DNA from: Erysipelothrix rhusiopathiae
GTDB taxonomy: Bacteria > Bacillota_I > Bacilli_A > Erysipelotrichales > Erysipelotrichaceae
Direction: 5' to 3'
NCBI RefSeq assembly: GCF_900637845.1
Contig: NZ_LR134439.1
Location: 744,001-808,000 of the forward strand
DNA length: 64,000 nt
The notes below the pieces were generated by a model. The model saw only the letters and a list, made by a program, of their open reading frames with translations, ran no database searches and was not told the origin of the DNA. Position 1 is the first letter of the stretch; the number at the start of each line of letters is the position of its first letter. The position numbers were made by a program, and so were the translations under genes. This document shows, one piece after another, positions 56,388 through 64,000 of the stretch.

Positions 56388-56465
56388 GTGGTCACCTCTT
56401 CGGAAGTTATTATATCATACATTAGATACTGTGTTATAATAACAATGTTATTGAGGTAGAGATTT

Positions 56466-58097
56466 ATGAAAAGAATGTATATGAACGGACAGATTGTCGA
56501 GGGGACCATTACAGGAATTCAACCTTATGGAGCCTTTGTCTCAATCGATGAAAATACAACTGGATTAATTCACATATCTGAGATTTCAGATGATTTTGTG
56601 CGTGATATTCGCCAATTTGTGAGCCAAGGTGAACGTATCATTGCGAAAATAATTGATGTGAGCGAAGGACCGCATCAATTACGACTCTCGTTGAAAGCAT
56701 TGAATTACTCTTCACGTAAAGATCGTCAGTCAAAAGATCACAAAAGACCCTTAGTTCCAAGTGATACCATTGGCTTTGAAACGCTTGCGGATATGATGCC
56801 TCAGTGGTTATCGGAAAAGGAGAATCCAATGATTAGAGTAGATTTAAAACATGCTTTATTAGAAGAAGATGTATTAAGTTATCAAGACGAAGTGAGTCGT
56901 ATTCATGATATGATTCATTCACGAAGCGGTAAAGGTAATGATTACCTGGGTTGGCTTGATTGGGCAGAACGCTATGATATTGAAGAATTTGCGCGTATTA
57001 AAGAATGTGCAAAACGAATTCAAGATCAAGCTGAAGTTTTACTTGTTTGTGGAATTGGCGGTTCTTATTTGGGAAGTCGTGCTGCGATTGAAATGATTCA
57101 AGGCCCTTTCCCAAAAAATGATTTAGAGATTATTTATGTTGGGAATACATTTTCATCAACTTCTGTAGTTCGTATTTTAGACTATATTAAAGATAAAGAA
57201 GTTGCATGTAATGTCATTTCCAAATCCGGTACTACAACCGAAACAGCATTAGCATTTAGAATGATTCGTCAGTTTATGGAAGAAAAATATGGCGATGAAG
57301 CTTCTAAACGAATTTATGCTACGACGGATAAAGAACGAGGATTATTAAAACCGCAGGCAGATGCCAAGGGATATGAATCGTTTGTAATTCCAGATGATAT
57401 TGGTGGTCGTTTCTCAGTGATTACTCCTGTGGGATTGTTACCAATGGCAGCAGCAGGCTTAGATATTGATAAGTTTATGGCTGGTGTCAAGAAAGCAACA
57501 TTTGAATTGAATAATTCTGATTTATCTTCTAACCCTGCATACGTATACGCAGTCGTGCGTCGTATGCTTGAGAAGCAAGGTAAATCAGTGGAAATGTTTG
57601 TGAGTTATGAATCACATCTTGTGTTTCTCGCGGAATGGTGGAAACAACTCTTTGGAGAATCTGAAGGGAAAGATGGAAAAGGATTGTTACCTGCAAGTGT
57701 AAACTTCTCAACAGACCTTCATTCAATGGGACAGTTTGTACAAGATGGAAATAAAGTTTTATTTGAAACAGTTGTACTTGTTGATAAACCTATTGCAGAT
57801 ATGGTTGTTCCAACGGAAGCGGATGACTTAGACCAAATGAATTATTTGGCTGGTAAGAGTTTGCACTGGATTAATGAAAAAGCATTTGAAGGAACTTTAG
57901 AAGCACATGAAGTAACTGGTGGTGTACCCAATGTTCTTATTCATATTGATGAAGCAAATGAAGAGAACTTAGGTTATGCGATGTACTTCTTCTTTAAAGC
58001 ACTCGCAATGTCGGTATATATGTTAGATGTGAATCCATTTGATCAACCCGGTGTTGAAGTTTATAAGAAAAATATGTTTAAGCTTTTAGGTAAATAA
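56466..58097 (+). CDS. pgi: Fusion of an S1 RNA-binding domain with glucose-6-phosphate isomerase
   Basis: A 543-residue continuous frame. Residues about 6-77 are an S1 domain of YugI type (EGTITGIQPYGAFVSIDENTTG, GLIHISEIS, shown in part); residues about 80-120 are a charged linker; residues 122-543 are a complete glucose-6-phosphate isomerase (usual length 440-450) with the SIS motifs ISKSGTTTETA, GGRFSVITPVG, FGESEGKDGKG and DLHSMGQ. The isomerase interconverts glucose- and fructose-6-phosphate. At the junction, ATG 56829 (residue 122) is preceded by AAAAGGAG with a 6-base gap, better than the site before 56466, so free Pgi can probably be made as well. In Bacillus the yugI gene lies close to pgi. 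Confidence 0.93.
   Translation: MKRMYMNGQIVEGTITGIQPYGAFVSIDENTTGLIHISEISDDFVRDIRQFVSQGERIIAKIIDVSEGPHQLRLSLKALNYSSRKDRQSKDHKRPLVPSDTIGFETLADMMPQWLSEKENPMIRVDLKHALLEEDVLSYQDEVSRIHDMIHSRSGKGNDYLGWLDWAERYDIEEFARIKECAKRIQDQAEVLLVCGIGGSYLGSRAAIEMIQGPFPKNDLEIIYVGNTFSSTSVVRILDYIKDKEVACNVISKSGTTTETALAFRMIRQFMEEKYGDEASKRIYATTDKERGLLKPQADAKGYESFVIPDDIGGRFSVITPVGLLPMAAAGLDIDKFMAGVKKATFELNNSDLSSNPAYVYAVVRRMLEKQGKSVEMFVSYESHLVFLAEWWKQLFGESEGKDGKGLLPASVNFSTDLHSMGQFVQDGNKVLFETVVLVDKPIADMVVPTEADDLDQMNYLAGKSLHWINEKAFEGTLEAHEVTGGVPNVLIHIDEANEENLGYAMYFFFKALAMSVYMLDVNPFDQPGVEVYKKNMFKLLGK
56815..56831 (+). promoter_or_regulatory. pgi: Internal ribosome binding site and start codon for free Pgi
   Basis: AAAAGGAG (56815-56822), six bases, ATG (56829-56831), in frame with the fusion. 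The sequence encodes EKENPM and sits exactly where stand-alone Pgi proteins begin (MIRVDLKHAL). Confidence 0.72.
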
Positions 58098-58098
58098 T

Positions 58099-58126
58099 AA
58101 AAAACCACCAAATCTGGTGGTTTTTT
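58099..58126 (+). terminator. Terminator after pgi
   Basis: AAAAAACCACCA, loop AATC, TGGTGGTTTTTT: 12 perfect pairs. Confidence 0.93.
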
Positions 58127-58491
58127 ATTATTTGTGATTCCATTCGAACTACATCTGAAGGGAATATTTTAATTAAGGACAGGCACAATTGCCTTAATTA
58201 AACCTTTTGTTGAAAAAGGAAGTTGTGTTTAATCGATAACTTAGATGAGATTAAACGATTTGAGTATTAGAATCAATCATCCTACCAAAGATGATATCAT
58301 ACTGAATTAAATCAAAATCTAATTCACATAAATATTATATAGTAGGATTTATTATGTGAATCAACAAAAGTTTGATTTCACACACAATCGACTTCTATTT
58401 GTATCGTGTTAAACACTTATAGAGTAAATATGTGAAATTATTATTAAACTTCCACAAATTTGTATGCAGTAGCACATCCTTAGGTTCATTG
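58127..58491. other. Gene-free region with inverted repeats and TATGTGAA motifs
   Basis: No convincing gene in 365 bases between two converging genes. It holds a perfect 11-bp inverted repeat TTTAATTAAGG/CCTTAATTAAA (58168-58178, 58192-58202) and a 10-bp one ATTCACATAA/TTATGTGAAT (58322-58331, 58352-58361). TATGTGAA occurs a third time near 58428. A 21-codon frame (start near 58252) has no ribosome binding site and is not called. Confidence 0.5.
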
Positions 58492-59016
58492 TTATTGCTT
58501 CAACTCAGAACTTTTTGCGAGTGAAAAATCGATATGGCAGTATCCCCCAGGATGAACTTCAAGATAATCTTGGTGTTCTTCTTCAGCTCTCGTAAAGTTT
58601 AAGAGTGGTAACACTTCAACTGCTAGGGGTTTTGAATAGTGTTCTTGGTATGTTTTTAACAGTGATTCAAGATGTTCTTGATCACTTTCGTGTTCATAAT
58701 AGATCCCTGTACGGTACTGTGTCCCAATATCATTACCTTGTTTGTTGAAACTTGTGGGGTCTATAATTCGAAATAAGTGATCAACGATTTCATCAAGGGA
58801 GATGACTGCATGATTATATTGAATCATTACAGCTTCTACAGCACCTGTCTTTCCCGAACAAACTTCTTGATATGAAATGTTCTCTTGATTACTGTTTGCA
58901 TAACCAACTGCCGTATTCTCAATACCTTTTAATCGCTTATAGTATTCCTGGACACCCCAGAAACACCCGCCAGCAACAAATATTGTACGTAGTTCTCGTG
59001 TGTATGGATTTCTCAT
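58492..59016 (-). CDS. msrA: Peptide methionine sulfoxide reductase MsrA
   Basis: A 174-residue enzyme that reduces the S-form of methionine sulfoxide in proteins. The catalytic cysteine lies in VAGGCFWGVQEYY near residue 18; TAVGYANSN, YQEVCSGKTGAVEAV, DPTSFNKQGNDIGTQYRTGIYY (shown in part) and HPGGYCHIDF are family signatures. There is no fused MsrB domain. AGGAGGT lies 6 bases before the ATG. A run of hairpins lies upstream on this strand, the last with a terminator-like T-tail, and may control the gene (separate entry). Confidence 0.96.
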   Translation of the reverse strand: MRNPYTRELRTIFVAGGCFWGVQEYYKRLKGIENTAVGYANSNQENISYQEVCSGKTGAVEAVMIQYNHAVISLDEIVDHLFRIIDPTSFNKQGNDIGTQYRTGIYYEHESDQEHLESLLKTYQEHYSKPLAVEVLPLLNFTRAEEEHQDYLEVHPGGYCHIDFSLAKSSELKQ

Positions 59017-59071
59017 TGTAGTACCTCCTATGTTTAAAAGATACCATAATTCATGTGTATATCTAAAGTAA

Positions 59072-59157
59072 AAGGCACTTATCGTGCCTTAGCCCAGTGG
59101 TCTAAGCTGGGATAGAGTATTATCATGGAGTCGATAATATCCTATGAGCGTGTGCTC
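59072..59157. ncRNA. Cluster of four hairpins upstream of msrA; candidate leader or small RNA
   Basis: Four stems in a row: AAGGCAC/GTGCCTT (59072-59090), CCCAG/CTGGG (59093-59111), TATTATC/GATAATA (59118-59139), GAGC/GCTC (59146-59157). On the minus strand the AAGGCAC stem comes last and is followed by TTTACTTT, as in an attenuator, 55 bases before the msrA start. On the plus strand no such tail is seen. No known riboswitch consensus was recognised. Confidence 0.45.
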
Positions 59158-59259
59158 TAATCAATAATATAGTGTATAATCGTTATAATATGATGAAGGC
59201 ATTGTTAATTTTACGTTAAAACGTGATTTATGATACAATGCTTAAATGGAGGAATTGCT

Positions 59260-59991
59260 ATGAGTGAATTAATAAACTTTAGAGATTTTGGTGGATATCC
59301 CACTAAAGATGGCCGAAAAATTAAAACAGGTATTTTTTATCGTTCCGGTTCTTACCGTGATCTGACTGAGGAAGACCGAGCTTACGTTAAAACATTAAAC
59401 ATTCAAAATTTACATGATTTTAGAGAACCAACTGAGTTGGATAAGGATGAACGCAAGGAAGGCCTTGCAAAGAATGTTCATAATATATCCGCATCGTTAC
59501 ATCTCGGAGGGTTTGAAGAAGACCCAAGTGTTCCTTATACAGTGTTATCTTCTGAGAGTATGATTGAGTTTTACGAAAAATTACCGTTTTCGAACCCAGC
59601 TTATCAAAATGTGTTTAAAGTATTACAAGAAGATGATGCAGTACCATATTTACATAATTGCACTGCAGGTAAAGATAGAACAGGCGTTGCGACAGCGTTG
59701 ATCCAATTAGCTCTAGGTATGCATGAAGATGCGATTGTTTATGATTACATGCTTTCTATGGAAGCGTATGACGCAATTTTCGAGAATGAGGTACGCCGTC
59801 TTAAAGAAGGACGTACAGTAGAAACATTACTTTATAAAGTTCCAGGACTCATTATTAAACCAGGATATCTGAAGAGTGCCCTATCAGCAATCATTGAAAA
59901 ATACGGAACGTATGAATCTTATTTTGAAGAAGAGTATGGCTTGGATTCAGAAAAACTTGAAGCGTTGCGTAATCGTTATACCGAACGATAA
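59260..59991 (+). CDS. Tyrosine/dual-specificity protein phosphatase family protein
   Basis: A 243-residue protein of the Y_phosphatase3 (LipA/Ptp-like) family. It begins with NFRDFGGYPTKDGRKIKTG and YRSGSYRDLTEEDRAYV, the typical N-terminal signature, and has the P-loop HNCTAGKDRTGVAT at about residue 139, with catalytic Cys and Arg. Members dephosphorylate phosphotyrosine and, in some pathogens, phosphoinositides. No signal peptide is seen, so a cytoplasmic role is likely. ATG 59260 has GGAGGA 7 bases upstream; an earlier in-frame ATG at 59230 has no site. TACAAT at 59234-59239 is a possible -10 box, though it would give a very short leader. Confidence 0.9.
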   Translation: MSELINFRDFGGYPTKDGRKIKTGIFYRSGSYRDLTEEDRAYVKTLNIQNLHDFREPTELDKDERKEGLAKNVHNISASLHLGGFEEDPSVPYTVLSSESMIEFYEKLPFSNPAYQNVFKVLQEDDAVPYLHNCTAGKDRTGVATALIQLALGMHEDAIVYDYMLSMEAYDAIFENEVRRLKEGRTVETLLYKVPGLIIKPGYLKSALSAIIEKYGTYESYFEEEYGLDSEKLEALRNRYTER

Positions 59992-60006
59992 CATAATCTA
60001 ACATAG

Positions 60007-60088
60007 TTTTGGAGTATCCATAACACAATTATTTTGTATACTCTAGGTGTAAGAAGAAATCTTACCTGTATGAACCTCTTCTCCAAAA
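60007..60088 (+). other. Structured downstream region with competing stems
   Basis: TTTTGGAG (60007-60014) can pair with CTCCAAAA (60081-60088), enclosing TAAGA/TCTTA (60050-60064). GAGTAT (60012-60017) can instead pair with ATACTC (60038-60043), using bases shared with the outer stem. No gene. Probably the 3' untranslated region of the phosphatase mRNA. Confidence 0.4.
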
Positions 60089-60149
60089 TATTCATATCCC
60101 CTTATGAATAACAACAACAATAATATTCATACAGAATTCTTTCCCCTTA

Positions 60150-60190
60150 ATATAAAAAAAGCACCCTAGTTCGCTAAGGTGTTTTTTTTA
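60150..60190. terminator. Bidirectional terminator, phosphatase/nrdG
   Basis: AAAAAAAGCACC and GGTGTTTTTTT around CTAG-TTCG-CTAA, a TTCG tetraloop stem with one mismatch; runs of A and T serve both converging transcripts. Confidence 0.87.
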
Positions 60191-60733
60191 TATAAAGATA
60201 TCATTGACGCGTTCTGTTTCTTCTGAAAATTCATCACGATATTTTTCGGCAATAATCGCTTCGCCTTTTTGAATCGATGCTTGGACATCGATTATACGTT
60301 GGTTTGTTGAACCTCTAAACAGAGCAGCAAGATTTTTTTTCTTGATTAGAAAACGACCATCAATGAGGATATCAAGTTGTGATAGATATTTTTGAACAAA
60401 AGGATCACGATGTCGTAAGAGTGCCTCAAAGGTGTAACCACTATAAGACCATAAATTATATCCTTCTTTTTTTAACCTTTTCGCAATCAAATAGAGTTGC
60501 TCAGCCTGTACAAAAGGCTCACCACCAGAAAATGTAACTCGTTTTAAATCAGCTTCTAGAATTTGATTAATAACTTCATCAACCTCAATAAGCTCTCCAC
60601 CGTCAAAAGGAATTGAGCGTTGATTATGACATCCAGGACAGTTGTGAGGACAGCCCTGTGTAAAAACCACAGAGCGTATCCCCTCACCATCAACTATGGA
60701 GTCAGAAATAAAGGAAGCGAGTCTAATCTTCAT
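60188..60733 (-). CDS. nrdG: Anaerobic ribonucleotide reductase activating protein
   Basis: A 181-residue radical SAM enzyme that uses a 4Fe-4S cluster and S-adenosylmethionine to make the glycyl radical on NrdD. VVFTQGCPHNCPGCHN carries the CxxxCxxC cluster motif and RVTFSGGEPFVQ the SAM-binding GGE motif. Its start lies within the end of nrdD (11-base overlap), so the two subunits are translated together. It ends at a bidirectional terminator. Confidence 0.96.
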   Translation of the reverse strand: MKIRLASFISDSIVDGEGIRSVVFTQGCPHNCPGCHNQRSIPFDGGELIEVDEVINQILEADLKRVTFSGGEPFVQAEQLYLIAKRLKKEGYNLWSYSGYTFEALLRHRDPFVQKYLSQLDILIDGRFLIKKKNLAALFRGSTNQRIIDVQASIQKGEAIIAEKYRDEFSEETERVNDIFI

Positions 60734-63074
60734 AACGATGTTTTACACGATCATGTTCTTCAGATCGTTTCGCATCATTAAATCGATCCAAGGTTCCAAC
60801 AAGGTACCCAGTAATACGTCGAATACGCTCGAACCCATAATCACCATCAGTTTCTAAACGCCCGCAACTAGGGCATTCTTCATTGATAATTCCGGTGAAT
60901 CCACAAAGTGGATCACGATCGACAGGGTGGTTAATTGCACCATAACCAATTTCGTTATCGTGCATCATACGTACAACTTCCTCAAAGGCTTCAAGGTTTT
61001 GAGTAGTATCGCCATCAAGTTCTACGTAGGTGATATGACCACCGTTTGTAAGGGCATGGTACGGTGCCTCAATAGCCAATTTATCTTTGATTGAAATATC
61101 ATAATAAACAGGAACATGGAATGAATTAGTATAGTATGTTCGGTCGGTAACTTCAGGAATTGATCCGAATATGGATCGGTCAATGCCAACAAAACGACCT
61201 GATAAACCTTCAGCAGGAGTTGCGATTAGCGAGAAGTTTAACTGTTCTTCTTCAGTATACTTATCGGCTAGATCTCGCATAAATCCAACAATTTCGAGTC
61301 CAATACGTTGTGATTCTTCACTCTCACCATGGTGTGAACCTGTGAGTGCTTTTAGACACTCTGCAAGTCCAATAAATCCGAAAGCAAGTGAACCGTGTTT
61401 CAATACTTTGCGTAAGTTGTCTTTTGGTTTAAGATCCTTTGAATTTTTCCAAACACCCTGACCGAGTAAAAATTTGAAATTCGATACCGACTTATTGCAT
61501 TGAATTTCGAATCGTTCAAGCAATTGATCTTTAACAAGATCCATGAGATGCTCAAGTTCTTTATAGAACCCATCAAAGTCTGGTTCTTCATGATTAAGAA
61601 TACCGTGCTTGATTCCGAGTCTTACAAGGTTTATAGAAGTAAAACTTAGGTTACCACGTCCAGTAACTTCTTCATGTTCTGGGTCTGTAACATCGCCCAT
61701 GACACGTGTACGACATCCCATGTATGTAATCTCTGTTTCATATCGACCATCTTTGTAATATTGTTTATTGAAGGGTGAATCGATAAATGAGAAGTTTGGG
61801 AAGAGTCGCTTAGCAGATGTCTTGATCGCTAGTTTAAAAAGGTCGTAGTTAGGATCTTCGGGGTAATAATTAACGCCTTCTTTAATTTTAAAAATTGAAA
61901 TAGGGAAAATAGGGGTTTCGCCTTTACCCAGCCCTTTATCAAGTGCTTTAAGGTAGTTTTCCATTACCATTCTTCCTTCTGGACTTATATCGGTTCCGAA
62001 GTTAATTGAACTAAAAGGTACTTGCGCACCAGCACGAGAATGCATTGTGTTTAGATTGTGGATAAATGCTTCCATAGCCTGAAATGTAATACGATCGGTT
62101 GTTCGTAGTGCTTTATCATAAGCTTTATCAAGCAAGCCCATTAATGTAGCATCTTTCTTCATCAAAGGTTCAAATGATTGAATATCAACGGTAATTGATG
62201 GGAGTTGATCAATATGTTTAATAATTTTAGTAAAGTCCACTTCCTCGAGGTGCTCAGTAACTTCTAAAAAATCATATAATTTTTGTTTAAATTGTTTCTT
62301 AAATGTTGCAAGTACACCGGGAGCCATATAATAATCAAATGCAGGGATACTTTGTCCTCCGTGTTGATCATTTTGGTTCGACTGAATTGCGATTGCTGCA
62401 AGTGCAGCGTAAGAAATGATATCTTTCGGCTTACGTAAATGACCGTGTCCTGTAGAAAATCCATTCTCAAATAATTGTTCGAGATTAATTTGATTACATG
62501 TTGTAGTTCCCATTGGTAAAAAATCCATATCATGTATATGAATTTGTCCTGCATCATGTGCTTCGTAATAGTCCTCGCTCATTTGATATGCTTTTGCGAA
62601 TTCTTTAGAGACGGTTGATCCAAACTGCAGCATCATACCCATCGGACTGTTACCATCAACGTTCGCATTCTCACGTTTTGAATCTTCTTCAACAGCTTCT
62701 TTTTGATTTAACTTCTCAATCGCTTTAAGAAATTTATGTTGTTTTGAGATGAAAATTTTTCGTGACTCATTGCGTCGATTACGGTACTGAGAAAAAGATT
62801 CATATACATCGGTATAATTTTGACGGAGAAGTTCACGTTCAATTAAATCCTGAATATGTTCAATGGAAATATAGTCTTCATGTGTAGCGATTTCTTCAAT
62901 TTGCTTCAAAACCTCCATGTAGACGTGATTTGCATCATCATTGGAATATTTATTTGATTCAAGGGAATCAAATCCTTTTTTGATTGCGATTGCAATTTTT
63001 TCACCATTAAATTTCATTTTCTGGTTATCACGCTTTAGTATCGTGATTTTTTCTAAGTGTTCTAATCCTTCCAT
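60723..63074 (-). CDS. nrdD: Anaerobic ribonucleoside-triphosphate reductase
   Basis: A 783-residue class III ribonucleotide reductase that makes dNTPs without oxygen. Residues about 9-100 form the ATP-cone that senses the ATP/dATP ratio (ITILKRDNQKMKFNGEKIAIA, shown in part). The catalytic barrel contains the expected cysteines, for example near YMGCRTRVMGD. The C-terminus has the zinc cysteines (CGFTGIINEECPSCGR) and the glycyl radical site RITGYLVGTLDRFND. GGAGGAAAAAAATG sets the start. A promoter lies at 63162-63134. Together with nrdG it supports DNA synthesis in anoxic tissue. No NrdR box was recognised. Confidence 0.96.
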   Translation of the reverse strand: MEGLEHLEKITILKRDNQKMKFNGEKIAIAIKKGFDSLESNKYSNDDANHVYMEVLKQIEEIATHEDYISIEHIQDLIERELLRQNYTDVYESFSQYRNRRNESRKIFISKQHKFLKAIEKLNQKEAVEEDSKRENANVDGNSPMGMMLQFGSTVSKEFAKAYQMSEDYYEAHDAGQIHIHDMDFLPMGTTTCNQINLEQLFENGFSTGHGHLRKPKDIISYAALAAIAIQSNQNDQHGGQSIPAFDYYMAPGVLATFKKQFKQKLYDFLEVTEHLEEVDFTKIIKHIDQLPSITVDIQSFEPLMKKDATLMGLLDKAYDKALRTTDRITFQAMEAFIHNLNTMHSRAGAQVPFSSINFGTDISPEGRMVMENYLKALDKGLGKGETPIFPISIFKIKEGVNYYPEDPNYDLFKLAIKTSAKRLFPNFSFIDSPFNKQYYKDGRYETEITYMGCRTRVMGDVTDPEHEEVTGRGNLSFTSINLVRLGIKHGILNHEEPDFDGFYKELEHLMDLVKDQLLERFEIQCNKSVSNFKFLLGQGVWKNSKDLKPKDNLRKVLKHGSLAFGFIGLAECLKALTGSHHGESEESQRIGLEIVGFMRDLADKYTEEEQLNFSLIATPAEGLSGRFVGIDRSIFGSIPEVTDRTYYTNSFHVPVYYDISIKDKLAIEAPYHALTNGGHITYVELDGDTTQNLEAFEEVVRMMHDNEIGYGAINHPVDRDPLCGFTGIINEECPSCGRLETDGDYGFERIRRITGYLVGTLDRFNDAKRSEEHDRVKHRYED

Positions 63075-63374
63075 TTTTTTCCTCCTGCAGTGTATCGATC
63101 ACGGACTTTTATCCATGATTATCTTGTATATCTATCATACATTTAGATGGAAATCTTGCCAAGATGAAATAGGCCTACAAATGATTAGTACACTACTTCA
63201 CAAGTAAAAACGTATATTATTTAACGCTTATCGTTATTAATTCAAGAAACATTCATGTTTTTTTAGTTTTTTTTAGGTTATAATGCGTTATGCAGCTTAA
63301 AAATGAAGATTATGCAAATATATGATGATTATCATTGTGTGATATAATCAAAATAGAAAGATAGGGGTGACGAA
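63075..63374. other. Intergenic region between nrdD and the Xre-type regulator
   Basis: About 300 bases without a gene, carrying divergent promoters. Besides the nrdD promoter it has TATAAT at 63279-63284 and 63342-63347 in the direction of the regulator. ATGAT-GATT-ATCAT (63321-63334) is a short inverted repeat ahead of the second TATAAT. Confidence 0.6.
63134..63162 (-). promoter_or_regulatory. nrdDG promoter
   Basis: On the minus strand TTGGCA (63162-63157), 17-base spacer, TATGAT (63139-63134), giving a leader of about 55 bases. Confidence 0.72.
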
Positions 63375-63581
63375 GTGATAATTGTAAGACTAGATCGGGT
63401 CATGGCAGATCGTAAAATGACGCTCAAAGAATTGTCTGAACGAACAGGACTATCTGAAGTGAACCTTTCGAAATTAAAAAACTCTCGTGTTAAGGCGATT
63501 CGATTTTCAACATTGAACGCAATTTGCACAGAGTTGAAGTGTCAACCACGCGATATCTTGGAGTTTGTATATGATATCTAG
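63375..63581 (+). CDS. Small Xre-family DNA-binding protein
   Basis: A 68-residue helix-turn-helix protein of the Cro/C1 (YozG-like) type: VRLDRVMADRKMTLKELSERTGLS (first helices), EVNLSKLKNSRVKAIRF (recognition helix and turn) and LNAICTELKCQPRDILEFV. It starts with GTG; AGGGGTGA lies 5 bases upstream and the family N-terminus (MIxVRLDRVMADRKM) matches this start exactly. Targets are unknown. Promoter candidate TATAAT at 63342-63347. It ends in a perfect hairpin terminator. Confidence 0.9.
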   Translation: MIIVRLDRVMADRKMTLKELSERTGLSEVNLSKLKNSRVKAIRFSTLNAICTELKCQPRDILEFVYDI

Positions 63582-63622
63582 TGGTGAATGGTTGAGGGGT
63601 TATCGATTCGTGATACTTATTT

Positions 63623-63652
63623 AAAACCAAGAGAAGGATCTCTTGGTTTTAT
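63623..63652 (+). terminator. Terminator after the Xre-type gene
   Basis: AAAACCAAGAGA, loop AGGA, TCTCTTGGTTTT: 12 perfect pairs. Confidence 0.92.
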
Positions 63653-63763
63653 TATATATAAGGATAGTTTAGTTTATTTGATAATATTATTTGTGTGAGG
63701 GTTTGATTCGTGGACATAAAAGTTGGCATATCATGCGTTGTTTTTGGTATATATAAGAATAAA

Positions 63764-63792
63764 TTGTATTTTGAATGAATATTTGTTAAAAT
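63764..63792 (+). promoter_or_regulatory. secG: secG promoter
   Basis: TTGTAT (63764-63769), 17-base spacer, TAAAAT (63787-63792). Confidence 0.65.
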
Positions 63793-63824
63793 TAGACTAG
63801 AAAAGATAGAAAAGGTTGGATATT

Positions 63825-64000
63825 ATGGCAAAAGTATTATTACTAATCATATCTGCGGTTATAATTGTTTTATCTCTATTACAAAGTGGAAAATCAGAAG
63901 GATTTACAGGAGCCTTTTCAGGCGGAAAAGGATTAGACTTATTCTCGAACACAAAAGAACGTGGGGCAGAAAAGGTTATATCTAATTTAACGATGGGTGC
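63825..64000 (+). CDS. secG: Protein translocase subunit SecG, N-terminal part
   Basis: The gene runs off the right edge; 58 codons are present. The start MAKVLLLIISAVIIVLSLL is the first membrane helix, followed by LQSGKSEGFTGAFSGG and LFSNTKERGAEKVI, the typical SecG loop before the second helix. SecG is the accessory membrane subunit of the SecYEG channel. A weak AAGGTTGGA site precedes the ATG. In many Firmicutes secG is followed by rnr and smpB; that cannot be checked here. Confidence 0.93.
   Translation, partial: MAKVLLLIISAVIIVLSLLQSGKSEGFTGAFSGGKGLDLFSNTKERGAEKVISNLTMG

Noticed and set aside
58252-58317. 21-codon frame (MRLNDLSIRINHPTKDD...)
   Set aside because: No ribosome binding site, no similarity that I recognise, and no conserved context.
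59041-59259. T-box or SAM riboswitch before msrA or the phosphatase gene
   Set aside because: The T-box TGGN sequence context and AGTA bulge, and the SAM aptamer core, were looked for and not found.
63321-63334. Fur- or PerR-like box ahead of the Xre-type gene
   Set aside because: The inverted repeat is only 5 bp per arm and the match to known boxes is loose; chance is likely in such AT-rich DNA.

Overview
The window comes from a low-GC Firmicute and almost certainly from Erysipelothrix rhusiopathiae. The strongest marker is a 626-residue SpaA (surface protective antigen) with the protein's usual eight C-terminal 20-residue GW modules. Strong AGGAGG-type ribosome binding sites, AT-rich intergenic DNA, class II HMG-CoA reductase, a SpaA-type LPXTG surface protein and rRNA sequences of Firmicute type agree with this.

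Layout. 1-4252: the start of a superoxide dismutase, an M32 carboxypeptidase, a PgpA/YutG-like phosphatase, an AAC(3)-like protein, the thiamine transporter ThiT and a DUF402 nucleotide phosphatase. 4261-25690: four nearly identical 16S-23S-5S operons in direct tandem (period 5432-5434 bases), with no tRNA genes, each with its own promoter and terminator. 25848-31169: a 1773-residue LPATG-anchored protein (choice-of-anchor A domain plus eleven Cna-B-like repeats). 31223-36595: an acetyltransferase, a small membrane protein, a guanine-type purine riboswitch with its permease, MutY and an unusual membrane protein with a candidate His/Cys enzyme domain. 36641-39313: a four-gene quinone/electrophile detoxification operon of mhq type under a perfect 26-bp palindrome. 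39312-49386: mevalonate-pathway HMG-CoA reductase, lactate dehydrogenase, TypA-Tgt-QueA (translation and queuosine), two small membrane proteins, an rRNA/tRNA methylase and NAD synthetase. 49538-55624: spaA and a heterodimeric ABC exporter. 55687-64000: NifU-like protein, YuiD-like protein, an S1-domain/Pgi fusion, MsrA, a tyrosine phosphatase, the anaerobic ribonucleotide reductase pair NrdD-NrdG, a small Xre-type regulator and the beginning of secG.

How it fits together. The genes describe a facultative, fermentative pathogen: lactate production (Ldh), anaerobic dNTP synthesis (NrdDG), salvage of guanine/hypoxanthine and thiamine from the host, oxidative and electrophile stress defences (Sod, MsrA, mhq-like operon), and two large surface proteins anchored by different chemistries (choline-type GW repeats for SpaA, sortase for the LPATG protein).

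The least ordinary items are the tandem rrn array, the S1-Pgi fusion that keeps a strong internal ribosome binding site exactly where a free Pgi would start, a promoter-hairpin-terminator unit of about 155 bases between mutY and its divergent neighbour, a run of four hairpins between msrA and the phosphatase gene, and two promoter-overlapping palindromes. No CRISPR array, transposase, integrase, prophage gene or tRNA gene was seen.
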